NCBI RefSeq assembly: GCF_000025545.1
Contig: NC_013889.1
Span: forward strand, 1,233,501 to 1,297,500
Reading direction: 5' to 3'
Length of the DNA stretch: 64,000 nucleotides
DNA from: Thioalkalivibrio sp. K90mix
GTDB lineage: Bacteria; Pseudomonadota; Gammaproteobacteria; Ectothiorhodospirales; Ectothiorhodospiraceae
Under the pieces are notes generated by a model, which saw only the letters and a list, made by a program, of their open reading frames with translations, was not told the origin of the DNA and searched no databases. Shown here in pieces: positions 8,838-18,419 of the stretch; position 1 is the stretch's first letter, and each line of letters opens with the position of its first letter. The position numbers were made by a program, and so were the translations under genes.

Positions 8838-9449
8838 ATGGCAGACACCGAAGACCAGAAGAAAGACGACGAGAATCAGGCCTCCGAGGAGGAGGGCGAT
8901 GTAACGACCGAGGCGACTGCAGAGACCGACTCGGGTGACACCGAAGGAGATCAGGACGCCCTGGCGGACGAATGGGCCGCCGCGCTGGCCGAGCAGAAGG
9001 ATACCGACGGCGAGCCGGCCGCCGATCCGGACGAACTGCTGAATCAGGCTCAGGCCAGCAGTAGCGGAAGTGAATCGGCCGATGCCCTGATGGGGGCGGA
9101 GAAAAGGGAACGCAAGCACAAGCCCGATCCGGAAGCCGAACCTCTGAAGCCGGAGGAACTGGCAGCGTCGGCCGGCATGTCGGCCGAGGACATTAATCTG
9201 CAGATGGTGCTGGATGTGCCGGTCACCATCTCGATGGAGATCGGTCGCAGCCGCATCCCCATCCGCAATCTGCTGCAGCTGAATCAGGGGTCGGTGGTGG
9301 AGCTCGACCGGCTCGCGGGGGAGGCGTTGGATGTGCTCGTGAACGGGACGCTCATCGCGCATGGCGAGGTGGTCGTGGTCAACGAGAAGTTCGGCATACG
9401 GCTGACCGATGTGATCAGCCCAAGTGAACGCATTCGCAAGCTCAAGTAA
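8838..9449 (+). CDS. fliN: Flagellar motor switch protein FliN, with long acidic N-terminal extension
   Basis: The conserved SpoA domain occupies about residues 121-200, with '[20 protein letters not shown]' and '[16 protein letters not shown]', and identifies this as FliN, the lower C-ring component and export-complex docking site. At 203 residues it is longer than the approximately 140-160 residues usual for the family. The excess is a roughly 120-residue, Asp/Glu-rich, probably disordered N-terminus that includes the amphipathic segment '[13 protein letters not shown]'. The 12-bp gap from fliM and 3-bp gap to fliO place it firmly in the operon. Confidence 0.96.
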   Translation: MADTEDQKKDDENQASEEEGDVTTEATAETDSGDTEGDQDALADEWAAALAEQKDTDGEPAADPDELLNQAQASSSGSESADALMGAEKRERKHKPDPEAEPLKPEELAASAGMSAEDINLQMVLDVPVTISMEIGRSRIPIRNLLQLNQGSVVELDRLAGEALDVLVNGTLIAHGEVVVVNEKFGIRLTDVISPSERIRKLK

Positions 9450-9452
9450 CTG

Positions 9453-9896
9453 ATGACACTACGATTTGCACATTGGCTGGCAGTCCTCGGACTGGCCGGC
9501 ACGGGGGGGCTCTGGCCTGCGATCGGTCTTGCCGAGGAGGCGAACGGCGGGATTTCGGCCGCCGCCCACCTGACGCAGATGATCGGCGGGCTGGTCATCG
9601 TGATCATCGCGATCGTCATTCTGGGCTGGATTCTTCGGCGAACCCAGGGTGGCCTGAGCCGGGGTTCGCAGACGATCGAGCTGGTCGCGGTGCGCTCGGT
9701 GGGGACGCGCGAGCGCCTGATGCTGGTCCAGGTGGGCGAGGAGCAGGTGCTGATCGGCGTGGCGCCCTCGGGCATGCGAACCCTGCATACGCTGCGGGAA
9801 CCCGTCAGTGTGGAAGAGACGACTACGGCGGACTTCTCCAGTGCGTTGCGCCGAGCCGTCTCGGGGCGGCGCGAGGCGGGAGGCGAGCGGTCGTGA
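9453..9896 (+). CDS. fliO: Flagellar biosynthetic protein FliO
   Basis: This 147-residue protein has an N-terminal hydrophobic segment that may act as a signal anchor (about residues 8-25), a second strong membrane helix at about 44-62 ('[15 protein letters not shown]') and a basic cytoplasmic tail containing '[19 protein letters not shown]'. Those features match FliO, the small, poorly conserved helper that promotes assembly of the FliP pore. The TGA stop overlaps the fliP ATG by one base (TGATG). Position between fliN and fliP supports the call. Confidence 0.92.
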   Translation: MTLRFAHWLAVLGLAGTGGLWPAIGLAEEANGGISAAAHLTQMIGGLVIVIIAIVILGWILRRTQGGLSRGSQTIELVAVRSVGTRERLMLVQVGEEQVLIGVAPSGMRTLHTLREPVSVEETTTADFSSALRRAVSGRREAGGERS

Positions 9897-10663
9897 TGGC
9901 GGGTCGGCTCAGGCATCTACCAGGCGCCTTGCTGGCGCTGGCGCTGTTGCTGCTTCCGGGGGTGGCCTGGGGCCAGTTTGGCGGCGAGGGGATCGAGGCG
10001 CTGACGGTGACCACCGACGGCGAGGGCGGCGAGACCTATTCCGTCACCCTGCAGATCCTGCTGCTGATGACGCTGCTGACGTTGTTGCCGGCGGCGCTCA
10101 TCATGATGACGGCATTTACCCGCATCCTCGTGGTGCTGGCGATCCTGCGCCAGGGGCTGGGGACGACGCAGACCCCCTCGAACCAGATCCTCATTGGCCT
10201 GGCGTTCTTCCTCACGTTGTTCGTGATGGCACCGGTATTCGACGAGATCTACGAGACCGCCGTCGTCCCGTACATGAACGAGGAGATGGGGACCGAAGAG
10301 GTCCTGCAGGCCGGTGTGCAGCCACTTCGCGAGTTCATGCTCGCGCACACCCGCGAGAGTGATATCCGCATGTTTGCCGAGATCAACGGCATCGATGGAT
10401 TCGACGACGCCGATGACATCCCGTTGCGCCTGCTGGTACCCGCCTTCGTGACCAGCGAACTGAAGACGGCGTTCCAGATCGGGTTTCTGATCCTGATTCC
10501 GTTTCTGATTATTGACCTGGTGGTGGCCTCGGTTCTGATGTCGATGGGGATGGTCATGCTGTCGCCGCTGATCATCTCGCTGCCATTCAAGGTGATGCTG
10601 TTCGTACTCGTCGATGGCTGGGCGCTGATGATGAACACACTCGCCACCAGCTTTTTTGTCTAG
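9896..10663 (+). CDS. fliP: Flagellar biosynthetic protein FliP
   Basis: FliP pentamers form the core of the flagellar export gate with FliQ and FliR. The ATG at 9896 gives 255 residues starting with a cleavable signal peptide (about residues 1-24, Leu/Ala-rich, ending 'VAWGQ'), a known peculiarity of FliP. Conserved signatures include '[20 protein letters not shown]', '[18 protein letters not shown]' and '[17 protein letters not shown]'. The start overlaps the fliO stop, and fliQ follows after 8 bp. Confidence 0.97.
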   Translation: MAGRLRHLPGALLALALLLLPGVAWGQFGGEGIEALTVTTDGEGGETYSVTLQILLLMTLLTLLPAALIMMTAFTRILVVLAILRQGLGTTQTPSNQILIGLAFFLTLFVMAPVFDEIYETAVVPYMNEEMGTEEVLQAGVQPLREFMLAHTRESDIRMFAEINGIDGFDDADDIPLRLLVPAFVTSELKTAFQIGFLILIPFLIIDLVVASVLMSMGMVMLSPLIISLPFKVMLFVLVDGWALMMNTLATSFFV

Positions 10664-10671
10664 GGGGATAC

Positions 10672-10941
10672 ATGACGCCGGAGATGGTGGTTGATGTCGG
10701 GCGCGAGACGCTCACGGTCGTGGTCCTGCTGGCCGCGCCGCCGCTGCTGACGGCCCTGGCCGTGGGGCTGGCGATCGGGATGCTGCAGGCGGCCACGCAG
10801 ATCCAGGAGATGACGCTGTCGTTCATCCCCAAACTGCTGGCGATGTTCGCCGCCTTGCTGATCTCCGGGCACTGGATGCTGGCGCTGATCATCGAGTACA
10901 CGGAACGGCTCTACGATGCCGCGCCGGGCATGGTGGGGTAG
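10672..10941 (+). CDS. fliQ: Flagellar biosynthetic protein FliQ
   Basis: This 89-residue protein has two membrane helices (about residues 17-40 and 52-74) with the family pattern 'AAPPLLTALAVGLAIGMLQA' and 'ATQIQEMTLSFIPKLLAMF'. FliQ subunits wrap the FliP/FliR pore in the export gate. Length and sequence are typical. It sits between fliP (8 bp) and fliR (6 bp). The ATG follows a GGGGG-rich ribosome-binding site. Confidence 0.97.
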   Translation: MTPEMVVDVGRETLTVVVLLAAPPLLTALAVGLAIGMLQAATQIQEMTLSFIPKLLAMFAALLISGHWMLALIIEYTERLYDAAPGMVG

Positions 10942-10947
10942 GCAGGC

Positions 10948-11721
10948 GTGAACCTCGCCATGGAGCAGATCCTCGTGTGGGTGGGGGCGGTCATGTGGCC
11001 GTTCGCCCGCATTGGGGCGATGCTCCTGGTGATGCCGGTGTTCGGTGGCGACCAGCTCACCGCGACGGTGCGCATCCTGTTTGCCCTGGTACTGGCGATC
11101 TTCGTGGCCATGCAGGGGCCGGCGCTGCCGGCGGTGGACCCGATCAGCATCGAGGGCGTGGTGGTGACCGTGCACCAGATCCTGATCGGTCTGGTGATGG
11201 GGTTCATCCTGCAGATGGTGTTCTCCGCGTTGACGCAGGCCGGCGAGGTGATCGCACTGTCGATGGGGCTTGGTTTCGCCTCGATCGTGGATCCGGCGCA
11301 GGGCGTGCAGGTGCCGGTGGTCTCCACGATCTTCGTGATCATGGCCACGCTGATCTTCCTGGCGATGAATGGGCATCTGATCGCGCTGGAGCTGCTGCTG
11401 ACGAGCTTCGAGACGCTGCCGGTCGCGCCCTCGGGGCTGGATGCCGAGGCGCTGGCCTCGCTGATCGCGTTTGGCAGTGTGATGTTCCAGGGGGCCGTGC
11501 TGGTAGCGATCCCGGCCGTGGCTTCGCTGTTGCTGGTCAACCTGTCGATGGGGGTGATCACCCGGGCCTCGCCGCAGCTGAACATCTTCGCGGTGGGCTT
11601 CCCGATGATGATCCTGATGGGCTTCATTCTGCTGATGCTGACCATGCCCGGGCTGCCGGAGCGGCTTGGGGATCTGTTGTTCGACGGCTTTGGCCTGATG
11701 CAAGCGATGCTGGGGTTCTAG
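10948..11721 (+). CDS. fliR: Flagellar biosynthetic protein FliR
   Basis: FliR is a polytopic export-gate protein. The 257 residues contain about six hydrophobic segments with the conserved 'RIGAMLLVMPVFGG', 'SMGLGFASIVDPA' and 'PQLNIFAVGFPMMI'. I use the GTG at 10948. An in-frame ATG at 10960 would remove four residues and cannot be excluded. The stop is one base from the flhB ATG. The FliPQR-FlhBA order is the canonical export-gate block. Confidence 0.96.
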   Translation: MNLAMEQILVWVGAVMWPFARIGAMLLVMPVFGGDQLTATVRILFALVLAIFVAMQGPALPAVDPISIEGVVVTVHQILIGLVMGFILQMVFSALTQAGEVIALSMGLGFASIVDPAQGVQVPVVSTIFVIMATLIFLAMNGHLIALELLLTSFETLPVAPSGLDAEALASLIAFGSVMFQGAVLVAIPAVASLLLVNLSMGVITRASPQLNIFAVGFPMMILMGFILLMLTMPGLPERLGDLLFDGFGLMQAMLGF

Positions 11722-11722
11722 G

Positions 11723-12874
11723 ATGGCCGAGAACGAGAGCGGACAAGAGAAAACCGAACAACCGACTCCGAAACGCCTGCGCGAGGCGAAGGAGAAGGGC
11801 CAGGTCCCGCGTTCGCGGGAGCTGTCGACCTTCCTCGTGCTGATGGCGGCCGGAGGGTTCATGACGTTCTTCGGTCCGACGCTGGGCGGGCAGCTGGCCG
11901 AACAGACGGCCGGGCGCTTCGATATCGAGCGTGATCTGGCCTATGACAGCTCGCTGCTGCTGCCGTATCTGTCGGAACAGATTTTCATGACGCTGCGTAC
12001 GTTGCTGCCCCTTTTCGGGGTGCTGATGGTCGCGGCGGTGTTGGCGCCCATCCTGATCGGGGGCGCCAACTTCTCCTGGCAGGCGGCGAAACCCAAGGCC
12101 TCCAAGCTGAACCCGCTCAAGGGTCTCAAGCGCATCTTTTCGTGGCAGGGTCTGATGGAGTTTGGCAAGACCTTCGCCAAGTTCGTGCTGGTCGCGGGTG
12201 TGGCGATGTCGGTGTTGTGGACTTTCTCGGATCGCCTGCTGATGCTCGGGTACGAGCCCCTCGAGCAGGCGATCACACATGCGGCGCAGCTGGCGCTGGG
12301 GACCTTCGTTGCGGTCTCGGCCGCACTGATTCTCGTGGCTGCGATTGACGCTCCGTTCCAGATGTGGAACCACCAGAAGCAGCTGCGCATGACGCGCCAG
12401 GAGCTGAAGGACGAATACAAGGAGACCGACGGCAAGCCGGAGGTCAAGCAGAAGATCCGGCAGCTGCAGCAGGAGATGGCGCAGCGCCGGATGATGGAGG
12501 AGGTGCCGAAGGCGGACGTGGTCATCACCAATCCGACCCACTATGCGGTGGCGATCACCTACGAGGCCTCGCGCATGGCCGCGCCGAAGCTGGTGGCCAA
12601 GGGCGTGGACGAGGTCGCGGCCTCGATCCGCGCGGTTGCGGACGAACACAAGATCATTCGCGTCGAAGCACCCCGGGTGGCCCGCGCCATCTACTTCACC
12701 ACGGATCTGAACCAGGAGATCCCGAACGGGTTGTTCGTCGCGGTCGCGCGCATCCTCGCCTACGTCTATCAGCTGAAGCGCTCGGATGCAGACGTCGCGA
12801 TGCCGGATGACCTGCCGGTGCCGGAAGACTATCTCGATCCGCAGCAGCAGCGCGGCCGTCGGAGGAACCGCTAA
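11723..12874 (+). CDS. flhB: Flagellar export specificity switch FlhB
   Basis: This 383-residue export-gate component undergoes autocleavage to switch from hook to filament substrates. The N-terminus 'SGQEKTEQPTPKRLREAKEK' is the family hallmark. Four membrane helices occupy about residues 35-210. The cytoplasmic domain contains the autocleavage site Asn-Pro-Thr-His at residues 270-273, with cleavage expected after Asn270. A short basic tail ends the protein. The stop overlaps the flhA start by one base. A truncated paralogue of the cytoplasmic domain lies at 27127-27486. Confidence 0.98.
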   Translation: MAENESGQEKTEQPTPKRLREAKEKGQVPRSRELSTFLVLMAAGGFMTFFGPTLGGQLAEQTAGRFDIERDLAYDSSLLLPYLSEQIFMTLRTLLPLFGVLMVAAVLAPILIGGANFSWQAAKPKASKLNPLKGLKRIFSWQGLMEFGKTFAKFVLVAGVAMSVLWTFSDRLLMLGYEPLEQAITHAAQLALGTFVAVSAALILVAAIDAPFQMWNHQKQLRMTRQELKDEYKETDGKPEVKQKIRQLQQEMAQRRMMEEVPKADVVITNPTHYAVAITYEASRMAAPKLVAKGVDEVAASIRAVADEHKIIRVEAPRVARAIYFTTDLNQEIPNGLFVAVARILAYVYQLKRSDADVAMPDDLPVPEDYLDPQQQRGRRRNR

Positions 12875-14985
12875 TGGCCTTCTTCGACCGCCTGGGAACT
12901 GTCGGCAAGTGGGGCCTGGGGGCGCCGATCCTGTTGATCGCGATGCTCTCGATGATGGTGCTGCCGCTGCCGCCCATCGCCCTGGACGTCCTGTTTACCT
13001 TCAATATCGCGCTGTCGCTGGTCGTGATCATGGTCGCGGTCTACACGCCGCGCCCGCTCGAGTTCGCGGTGTTCCCGACGGTGCTGCTGGTCGCCACATT
13101 GCTGCGGCTGGCGCTGAACGTGGCCTCCACGCGCGTGATCCTGCTGGAGGGTCACACCGGTACCGATGCGGCCGGGCAGGTGATCCAGGCCTTCGGCGAT
13201 TTCGTCGTGGGGGGCAACTACACCGTGGGTCTGGTGGTGTTTGCCATCCTGATCATCATCAACTTCGTGGTGGTGACCAAGGGCGCCGGGCGCGTCTCCG
13301 AGGTCAGCGCCCGGTTCACCCTGGATTCCATGCCCGGCAAGCAGATGGCGATCGACGCCGATCTGAACGCCGGCCTGCTGACCCAGGAAGAGGCGCGCAA
13401 GCGCCGCGAGGAGATCGCCAGCGAGGCCGACTTCTACGGTTCGATGGACGGTGCCTCGAAATTCGTGCGCGGCGATGCGATCGCCGGGATCCTGATCCTG
13501 TTCGTGAACATCATTGGCGGGCTGACCATCGGCACGCTGCAACACGGCATGTCGATGGGCGACGCCGCGACCAACTACGTGCTGCTGACGATTGGCGATG
13601 GCCTGGTCGCGCAGATCCCGTCGCTGGTGCTGTCCTCGGCCACGGCGATCATCGTGACGCGCGTCTCCAGCACCCAGGATATGGGCCAGCAGGTCTTTGG
13701 CCAGATGTTCTCCAACCCGCGCGTGCTGTACGTGGCCGGTGGCGTGATCGCCGTGCTCGGGCTCGTGCCGGGCATGCCCAATGCGGTCTTCCTGGGCCTG
13801 GCCTCGCTGGCCATCGGCTCGGCCTACCTGATGCAGCGGCGCGAACGCGAACAGACCGTGGAGGTGGAGCGTGTGCCCGACGAATCGGCGGAGACCAGTC
13901 CGGAAAATCGCGACCTCACCTGGGACGATGTGCCGCCGATCGACCTGGTGTCCCTGGAGGTCGGGTATCGCCTGATCCCGCTGGTGGATCGCACCCAGGA
14001 TGGCCAGCTGATGGGGCGGATCAAGGGTGTGCGCCGCAAGCTCTCCCAGGAGCTGGGTTTTCTCCTGCAGCCGGTCCATATCCGCGACAACCTGGAACTG
14101 AGTCCGAATGCCTATCGCATCTCACTGCTGGGTGTCACGGTGGCGGAGGCCGAGGTCTTCCCGGATCGCGAGCTGGCGATCAATCCGGGCGAGGTGTTCG
14201 GCACCGTGCCGGGCACGCCGACCAAGGACCCGACCTTCAACCTTGACGCTCTGTGGATCGACCCGGCCGATCGTGATCAGGCGCAGGGCGCCGGCTACAC
14301 CGTGGTCGATTGCTCCACCGTGATCGCCACGCATCTGTCGCAGGTGTTCCGCGAGAACGCCCATCGCCTGATTGGTCACGAAGAGGCCCAGCACCTGCTG
14401 GACCAGTTGGCGCGGCATTCGCCGAAGCTGGTCGAGAACCTGGTGCCGAAGACGCTCTCGCTGTCGGTGATCCTGAAGGTGCTGCAGAACCTGCTGGCCG
14501 AGCAGGTCTCGATTCGCGATCTGCGCACGATCGCCGAAACCCTGGCAGAGGAGGGTGTGAAGAGTCAGGATCCCGGCGTTTTGACCGCGGCCGTGCGGGT
14601 CTCGCTGTCGCGTTCGATCGTGCAGGACCTTGTGGGACCGGACGATGAGCTGCCTTTGATTGCCCTCGACCCATCGTTGGAACAGCTTTTGCATAAGTCC
14701 CTTCAGGGCAGTAATGGCGAGACCGTGGGGCTGGAGCCGGGCCTGGCGGAACGCCTGCAGCGCTCGGTGTCCGAGGCGGCTCAGCGCCAGGAGGCCAGCG
14801 GGCAGCCGGCCATCCTGGTGGTGGCCCCGGAGATCCGCTCCTGGATTGCCGGGTGGCTCCGTGGAGCCGTGCGCAGCCTGGCGGTGCTGGCCTTTACCGA
14901 GATCCCCGATAACCGGCGGATCCGCGTGGTGGCCACGGTGGGCCAGGAAGACTCGGCCCGGCAGGCAGCCCCCACGAGTGCCTGA
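12874..14985 (+). CDS. flhA: Flagellar biosynthesis protein FlhA
   Basis: FlhA is the large export-gate subunit that forms a nonameric ring and couples export to the proton-motive force. The 703 residues divide into an N-terminal half with about eight membrane helices and a C-terminal cytoplasmic domain that docks chaperone-substrate complexes. The FHIPEP-family signature is clear: 'RLALNVASTRVILLEGHTG', 'VVTKGAGRVSEVSARFTLD' and 'MPGKQMAIDADLNAG'. The start overlaps flhB. Downstream flhF follows after 48 bp. Confidence 0.98.
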   Translation: MAFFDRLGTVGKWGLGAPILLIAMLSMMVLPLPPIALDVLFTFNIALSLVVIMVAVYTPRPLEFAVFPTVLLVATLLRLALNVASTRVILLEGHTGTDAAGQVIQAFGDFVVGGNYTVGLVVFAILIIINFVVVTKGAGRVSEVSARFTLDSMPGKQMAIDADLNAGLLTQEEARKRREEIASEADFYGSMDGASKFVRGDAIAGILILFVNIIGGLTIGTLQHGMSMGDAATNYVLLTIGDGLVAQIPSLVLSSATAIIVTRVSSTQDMGQQVFGQMFSNPRVLYVAGGVIAVLGLVPGMPNAVFLGLASLAIGSAYLMQRREREQTVEVERVPDESAETSPENRDLTWDDVPPIDLVSLEVGYRLIPLVDRTQDGQLMGRIKGVRRKLSQELGFLLQPVHIRDNLELSPNAYRISLLGVTVAEAEVFPDRELAINPGEVFGTVPGTPTKDPTFNLDALWIDPADRDQAQGAGYTVVDCSTVIATHLSQVFRENAHRLIGHEEAQHLLDQLARHSPKLVENLVPKTLSLSVILKVLQNLLAEQVSIRDLRTIAETLAEEGVKSQDPGVLTAAVRVSLSRSIVQDLVGPDDELPLIALDPSLEQLLHKSLQGSNGETVGLEPGLAERLQRSVSEAAQRQEASGQPAILVVAPEIRSWIAGWLRGAVRSLAVLAFTEIPDNRRIRVVATVGQEDSARQAAPTSA

Positions 14986-15033
14986 GACGAACAGTAGCGA
15001 TCGGGTCCGCCAGGGCTAAACGGGAGAACAGCG

Positions 15034-16308
15034 ATGAATGTGAGACGGTACCGGGCACGCGACATGCGCGATGCGATGCGGCAAGTGCGTGAACAGCAGG
15101 GCGAGGATGCCGTGATCCTGTCGAGCCGCCGTGTCGATGGCTGGCTGGAGGTCGTCGCGGCGCTGGAAGATGGGGATGCGGGTGTCCCGGAGCGCGAGCA
15201 GCAGGCCGCGGTGAACGCGGTCCATACCCCGCGCGAGGCGCACCCATCCGCGTCGCGGCCGAGCCCGGGCTCGGCCTGGCCCGCGGACCCCGAGCTTGCC
15301 GCGATGCGCCAGGAACTGCGGGATCTGCGCAGCCTGCTCACTCGCCAGCACAGCGACAACGAGGCCGCGCAGTGGGCGGCGCGGCACCCGCTGGCGGCGG
15401 AGTGCAAGTCTCGTCTGATGGACCGGGGGTTCAGCGAGTCACTGGCGCGCAGTCTCGCCGGGAGTATTCTCGACGACAGCACCGTGGAACAGGCCTGGGA
15501 GCGGCTGCGTGCACGCCTGTCCGGGGCGATTGCCACCCGGCATCCGGATATCCTGGACGAGGGTGGTGTGCTGGCCCTGGTGGGCCCCACGGGCGTGGGC
15601 AAGACCACCACGCTCGCACGCATTGCCCTGCGTCAAATCCGTCGTATGGGTGCGGATTCGGTTACGCTGGTCACACTGGATACCCAGCGCATTGGGGCCA
15701 CGCGCCAACTGCAGGCATTCGCGCAGATGGCGGGCGTGTCATTGCGGGTGTTGCAGAACCCGCGCGAGTTGCGGGATATGGCTGCGCGGGCCGAGGATGG
15801 GCATCTAATCCTGGCCGACACTGCCGGGCAGGCGCCGTCGGTGGTGGGTGACGAGTCCCTGTTTGCCGGCTGGCCGGACCGCGTGCGCTGCGAGAGCTGG
15901 CTGGTCGTCTCCGCGACGACCCAGGCCTCGGCGCTGCGGCGGGTGCTGGACGCCTTCCGCAAGACAGAGCCGGCGGCGCTGGTACTGACTAAACTCGATG
16001 AAGCCGAACAGTTGGGGGAGACTTTGTCGGTATTGCTCGATCAACACCTGGGTCTCACGTTTGTCAGCGATGGGCAGCGGATTGCCGAAGACTTCCACCG
16101 GGTCGAAACGGGCGATCTGACCCGGCGGGCGCTCGGCGAAGAACGCAACCCCGCGCGTCGATCCTCCCGCGACGAACGATGGACCGATGCAAGCCTGGCG
16201 GAGTTCTCGAATGCCAGCCGCAGTGCGCCGTCGCCGCGCCGTACTCAGGATGCGGGCGTTCTGGAGATGATCCATCCGGTGGGGAAAGGACGCTATGCCA
16301 CGCACTAA
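15034..16308 (+). CDS. flhF: Flagellar biosynthesis GTPase FlhF
   Basis: FlhF is an SRP-type GTPase that recruits early flagellar components to the pole. The 424 residues comprise a basic N-terminal B domain ('MNVRRYRARDMRDAMRQV'), a low-complexity linker (about 65-90), then the NG domain. Its P-loop 'GPTGVGKTTTLARI' is at about 184-197, a 'DTAGQAPSVVGD' switch follows, and 'LTKLDEAEQLGE' serves as the base-recognition motif. A roughly 45-residue Arg/Ser-rich tail extends past the G domain. It overlaps flhG by 14 bp; the two act as antagonistic partners in flagellar number and placement. Confidence 0.97.
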   Translation: MNVRRYRARDMRDAMRQVREQQGEDAVILSSRRVDGWLEVVAALEDGDAGVPEREQQAAVNAVHTPREAHPSASRPSPGSAWPADPELAAMRQELRDLRSLLTRQHSDNEAAQWAARHPLAAECKSRLMDRGFSESLARSLAGSILDDSTVEQAWERLRARLSGAIATRHPDILDEGGVLALVGPTGVGKTTTLARIALRQIRRMGADSVTLVTLDTQRIGATRQLQAFAQMAGVSLRVLQNPRELRDMAARAEDGHLILADTAGQAPSVVGDESLFAGWPDRVRCESWLVVSATTQASALRRVLDAFRKTEPAALVLTKLDEAEQLGETLSVLLDQHLGLTFVSDGQRIAEDFHRVETGDLTRRALGEERNPARRSSRDERWTDASLAEFSNASRSAPSPRRTQDAGVLEMIHPVGKGRYATH

Positions 16309-17119
16309 TCAGCCGTTGAAGGTCATTGCGGTGGCCTCTGGGAAGGGAGGCGTCGGCAAGACCAACGTGTCGGTCAACCTGTCGGTAGCGCTCGCGCGGC
16401 TGGGGCGCGAGGTCATGTTGTTTGATGCCGATCTGGGGCTGGCCAATGCCGACGTGCTGCTCGGGCTGCGACCCGAGCGTACCCTGCATGACCTGGTGAC
16501 CGGGCAGGTGGACGACCTCCAGGATGTCCTGATTGAGGGCCCGGACGGAATCAAGGTCATACCGTCGGCTTCGGGGATCGCTGCGATGGCGAATCTCACT
16601 CAACTAGAGCACAACGGTCTGATCCAGGCATTCAGCGCGTATTCCAAGCCGCTGGATGTGCTGGTGGTGGATACGGCAGCCGGGCTGCAGGAATCCGTGA
16701 CGACCTTCTGCCGGGCGGTCCAGGAGACCCTGATCGTCGTCTGCGACGAGCCGGCGTCCATCACCGATGCCTATGCGCTGATCAAGGTACTGCACCGCGA
16801 TCATGGCATGCGGCGTTTCCGGCTGGTCACGAACATGGTCCAGGACCGCGCGGGGGCCGAGCGTTTGTTGCAGAAACTCACCACGGTTTGCGACAACTAC
16901 CTGCCGGAGGTGATCCTGGATCTCGCCGGTTACATCCCGATGGACGAGAATCTGCGCAAGGCCGTACAGAAACGTGCGCCGGTCGTGCAGCAGTATCCGG
17001 GCAGTCCGGCGGCCAAGGCCTTTGCCGAGCTCGCCCGTACGGTGGACCGCTGGCCGGTGGCCCGTGGTGCCGACGGTGGTGTCGGGTTTTTCGTCGAACG
17101 GATGTTGCAGAGCGCATGA
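16295..17119 (+). CDS. flhG: Flagellar number regulator FlhG/FleN, MinD-type ATPase
   Basis: This 274-residue MinD/ParA ATPase has a deviant Walker A KGGVGKT at residues 17-23, 'DADLGLANADVLLGL' as the A' motif and 'VVDTAAGLQESV' as Walker B. FlhG (FleN in Pseudomonas) limits flagellar number by stimulating the FlhF GTPase and inhibiting the master regulator FleQ. The C-terminus 'GGVGFFVERMLQ' may be the membrane-targeting helix. Its stop overlaps the start of fliA, and it begins inside the 3' end of flhF. Confidence 0.96.
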   Translation: MPRTNQPLKVIAVASGKGGVGKTNVSVNLSVALARLGREVMLFDADLGLANADVLLGLRPERTLHDLVTGQVDDLQDVLIEGPDGIKVIPSASGIAAMANLTQLEHNGLIQAFSAYSKPLDVLVVDTAAGLQESVTTFCRAVQETLIVVCDEPASITDAYALIKVLHRDHGMRRFRLVTNMVQDRAGAERLLQKLTTVCDNYLPEVILDLAGYIPMDENLRKAVQKRAPVVQQYPGSPAAKAFAELARTVDRWPVARGADGGVGFFVERMLQSA

Positions 17120-17877
17120 TGTCGCCGCGTAATCGCCTCCCCGGATACGAGAGCGTGGCCGCGACAGGCCACGAGCAGCGCGTTGCGGAGCATATCGAGC
17201 TGGTGCATCGCATCGCGCATCATCTGATGGCGCGTCTGCCTTCCTCGGTCCAGGTCGATGACCTGATCCAGGCCGGCATGATCGGCCTGCTGGAGGCCGC
17301 GCGGCAATTCGAAGGCGGGCAGGGTGCCACGTTTGCGACCTATGCCGGGATTCGGATCCGTGGCGCGATGATCGACGAATTACGCCGCAGTGACTGGACG
17401 CCGAGATCGGTACACCGCAACAGCCGCAAGATCGCCGAGGCGATCCAGACGGTCGAAGCCAGAGAGGGGCGCGCGGCGCGCGGGGTCGAAGTGGCCGAGG
17501 AACTCGAGGTGCCGATCGACGAGTACTACTCGATGCTGCAGGACCATGCCGGCGCCCATCTGTTCGCGCTGGACGACCTGGGCGGCACCGATGGTGATGC
17601 GGACCGGGTGATCGAGGGGCAGGAGGCCTCGCCCTCGCGCACAATCGAGGCTGGAGAATTTCGCGAGGAGCTGGCCGCCGCGCTGGGCGATTTGCCCGAA
17701 CGCGAACGTCTGGTGCTGTCGCTTTATTACATCGAGGAGCTCAACCTGCGCGAGATTGGCGCGGTGCTGGGGGTGACCGAGTCGCGCGTCAGCCAGATCC
17801 GCAGTCAGGCCGTCATCCGACTGCGCGCGCGCCTGGGTTCCTGGCTCGAAGACGGCGAGGCTTTGCAGTTATTCTGA
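17116..17877 (+). CDS. fliA: RNA polymerase sigma factor FliA (sigma-28)
   Basis: The 253-residue protein contains sigma regions 2, 3 and 4 only, as in flagellar sigma-28. Region 2 has 'LVHRIAHHLMARLPSSVQVD' and 'IRIRGAMIDELRRSDWTPRS', and region 4 has 'LPERERLVLSLYYIEELNLR' with helix-turn-helix 'GVTESRVSQIRSQAV'. Two adjacent in-frame ATGs (17116 and 17119) overlap the flhG stop; I use the first. FliA transcribes late genes such as flagellin and chemotaxis genes. No flgM anti-sigma gene lies in this window. Confidence 0.97.
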   Translation: MMSPRNRLPGYESVAATGHEQRVAEHIELVHRIAHHLMARLPSSVQVDDLIQAGMIGLLEAARQFEGGQGATFATYAGIRIRGAMIDELRRSDWTPRSVHRNSRKIAEAIQTVEAREGRAARGVEVAEELEVPIDEYYSMLQDHAGAHLFALDDLGGTDGDADRVIEGQEASPSRTIEAGEFREELAAALGDLPERERLVLSLYYIEELNLREIGAVLGVTESRVSQIRSQAVIRLRARLGSWLEDGEALQLF

Positions 17878-17924
17878 GGGCCGCGCTCTAGTACTCACAT
17901 GAATCATTTATCCCGGAGTGACCT

Positions 17925-18317
17925 GTGGACAAGGGAATGAAAATTCTCATCGTGGATGACTTCTCCACGATGCGACGGATCATCAAGAACCTCTTGCGTG
18001 ATCTTGGCTTCAACAACACGCAAGAGGCCGATGACGGCAGCACGGCACTGCCGATGCTCCAGAACGGCGACTTCGATTTTCTGATCACCGACTGGAACAT
18101 GCCCAACATGCCGGGCATCGACCTGCTGCGGGCGGTTCGGGCCGACGAGAAGCTGAAGACGATGCCAGTGCTGATGGTGACGGCGGAGGCCAAGCGTGAT
18201 CAGATCGTCGAGGCGGCCGAGGCGGGCGTGAACGGCTACGTGGTGAAGCCCTTTACCGCGGAAACCCTCAAGGAAAAGATCGACAAAATATTCGAACGCA
18301 TTGAAGCGCAAGGTTAA
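17925..18317 (+). CDS. cheY: Chemotaxis response regulator CheY
   Basis: This 130-residue single receiver domain has phosphoacceptor Asp56 in 'LITDWNMP', acidic pocket Asp11-Asp12, Thr86 in 'LMVTAEA' and Lys108 in 'VVKPF'. That is the complete set for a functional CheY. Phospho-CheY binds FliM to switch rotation and is dephosphorylated by the CheZ encoded next door. I use the GTG at 17925 because GGAG at 17915-17918 gives ideal spacing; the internal ATG at 17937 would remove four residues. The 47-bp gap from fliA shows no obvious sigma-28 promoter. Confidence 0.97.
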   Translation: MDKGMKILIVDDFSTMRRIIKNLLRDLGFNNTQEADDGSTALPMLQNGDFDFLITDWNMPNMPGIDLLRAVRADEKLKTMPVLMVTAEAKRDQIVEAAEAGVNGYVVKPFTAETLKEKIDKIFERIEAQG

Positions 18318-18419
18318 CTTGGGTTTCGGTGTCGACATCTCCTGGTCCGCGACAATGCATGGCCGGGGGATTGATTCCGGGCATCACGTTCGGGATGGGG
18401 AGCGAGCAAGGGGCTTTGG

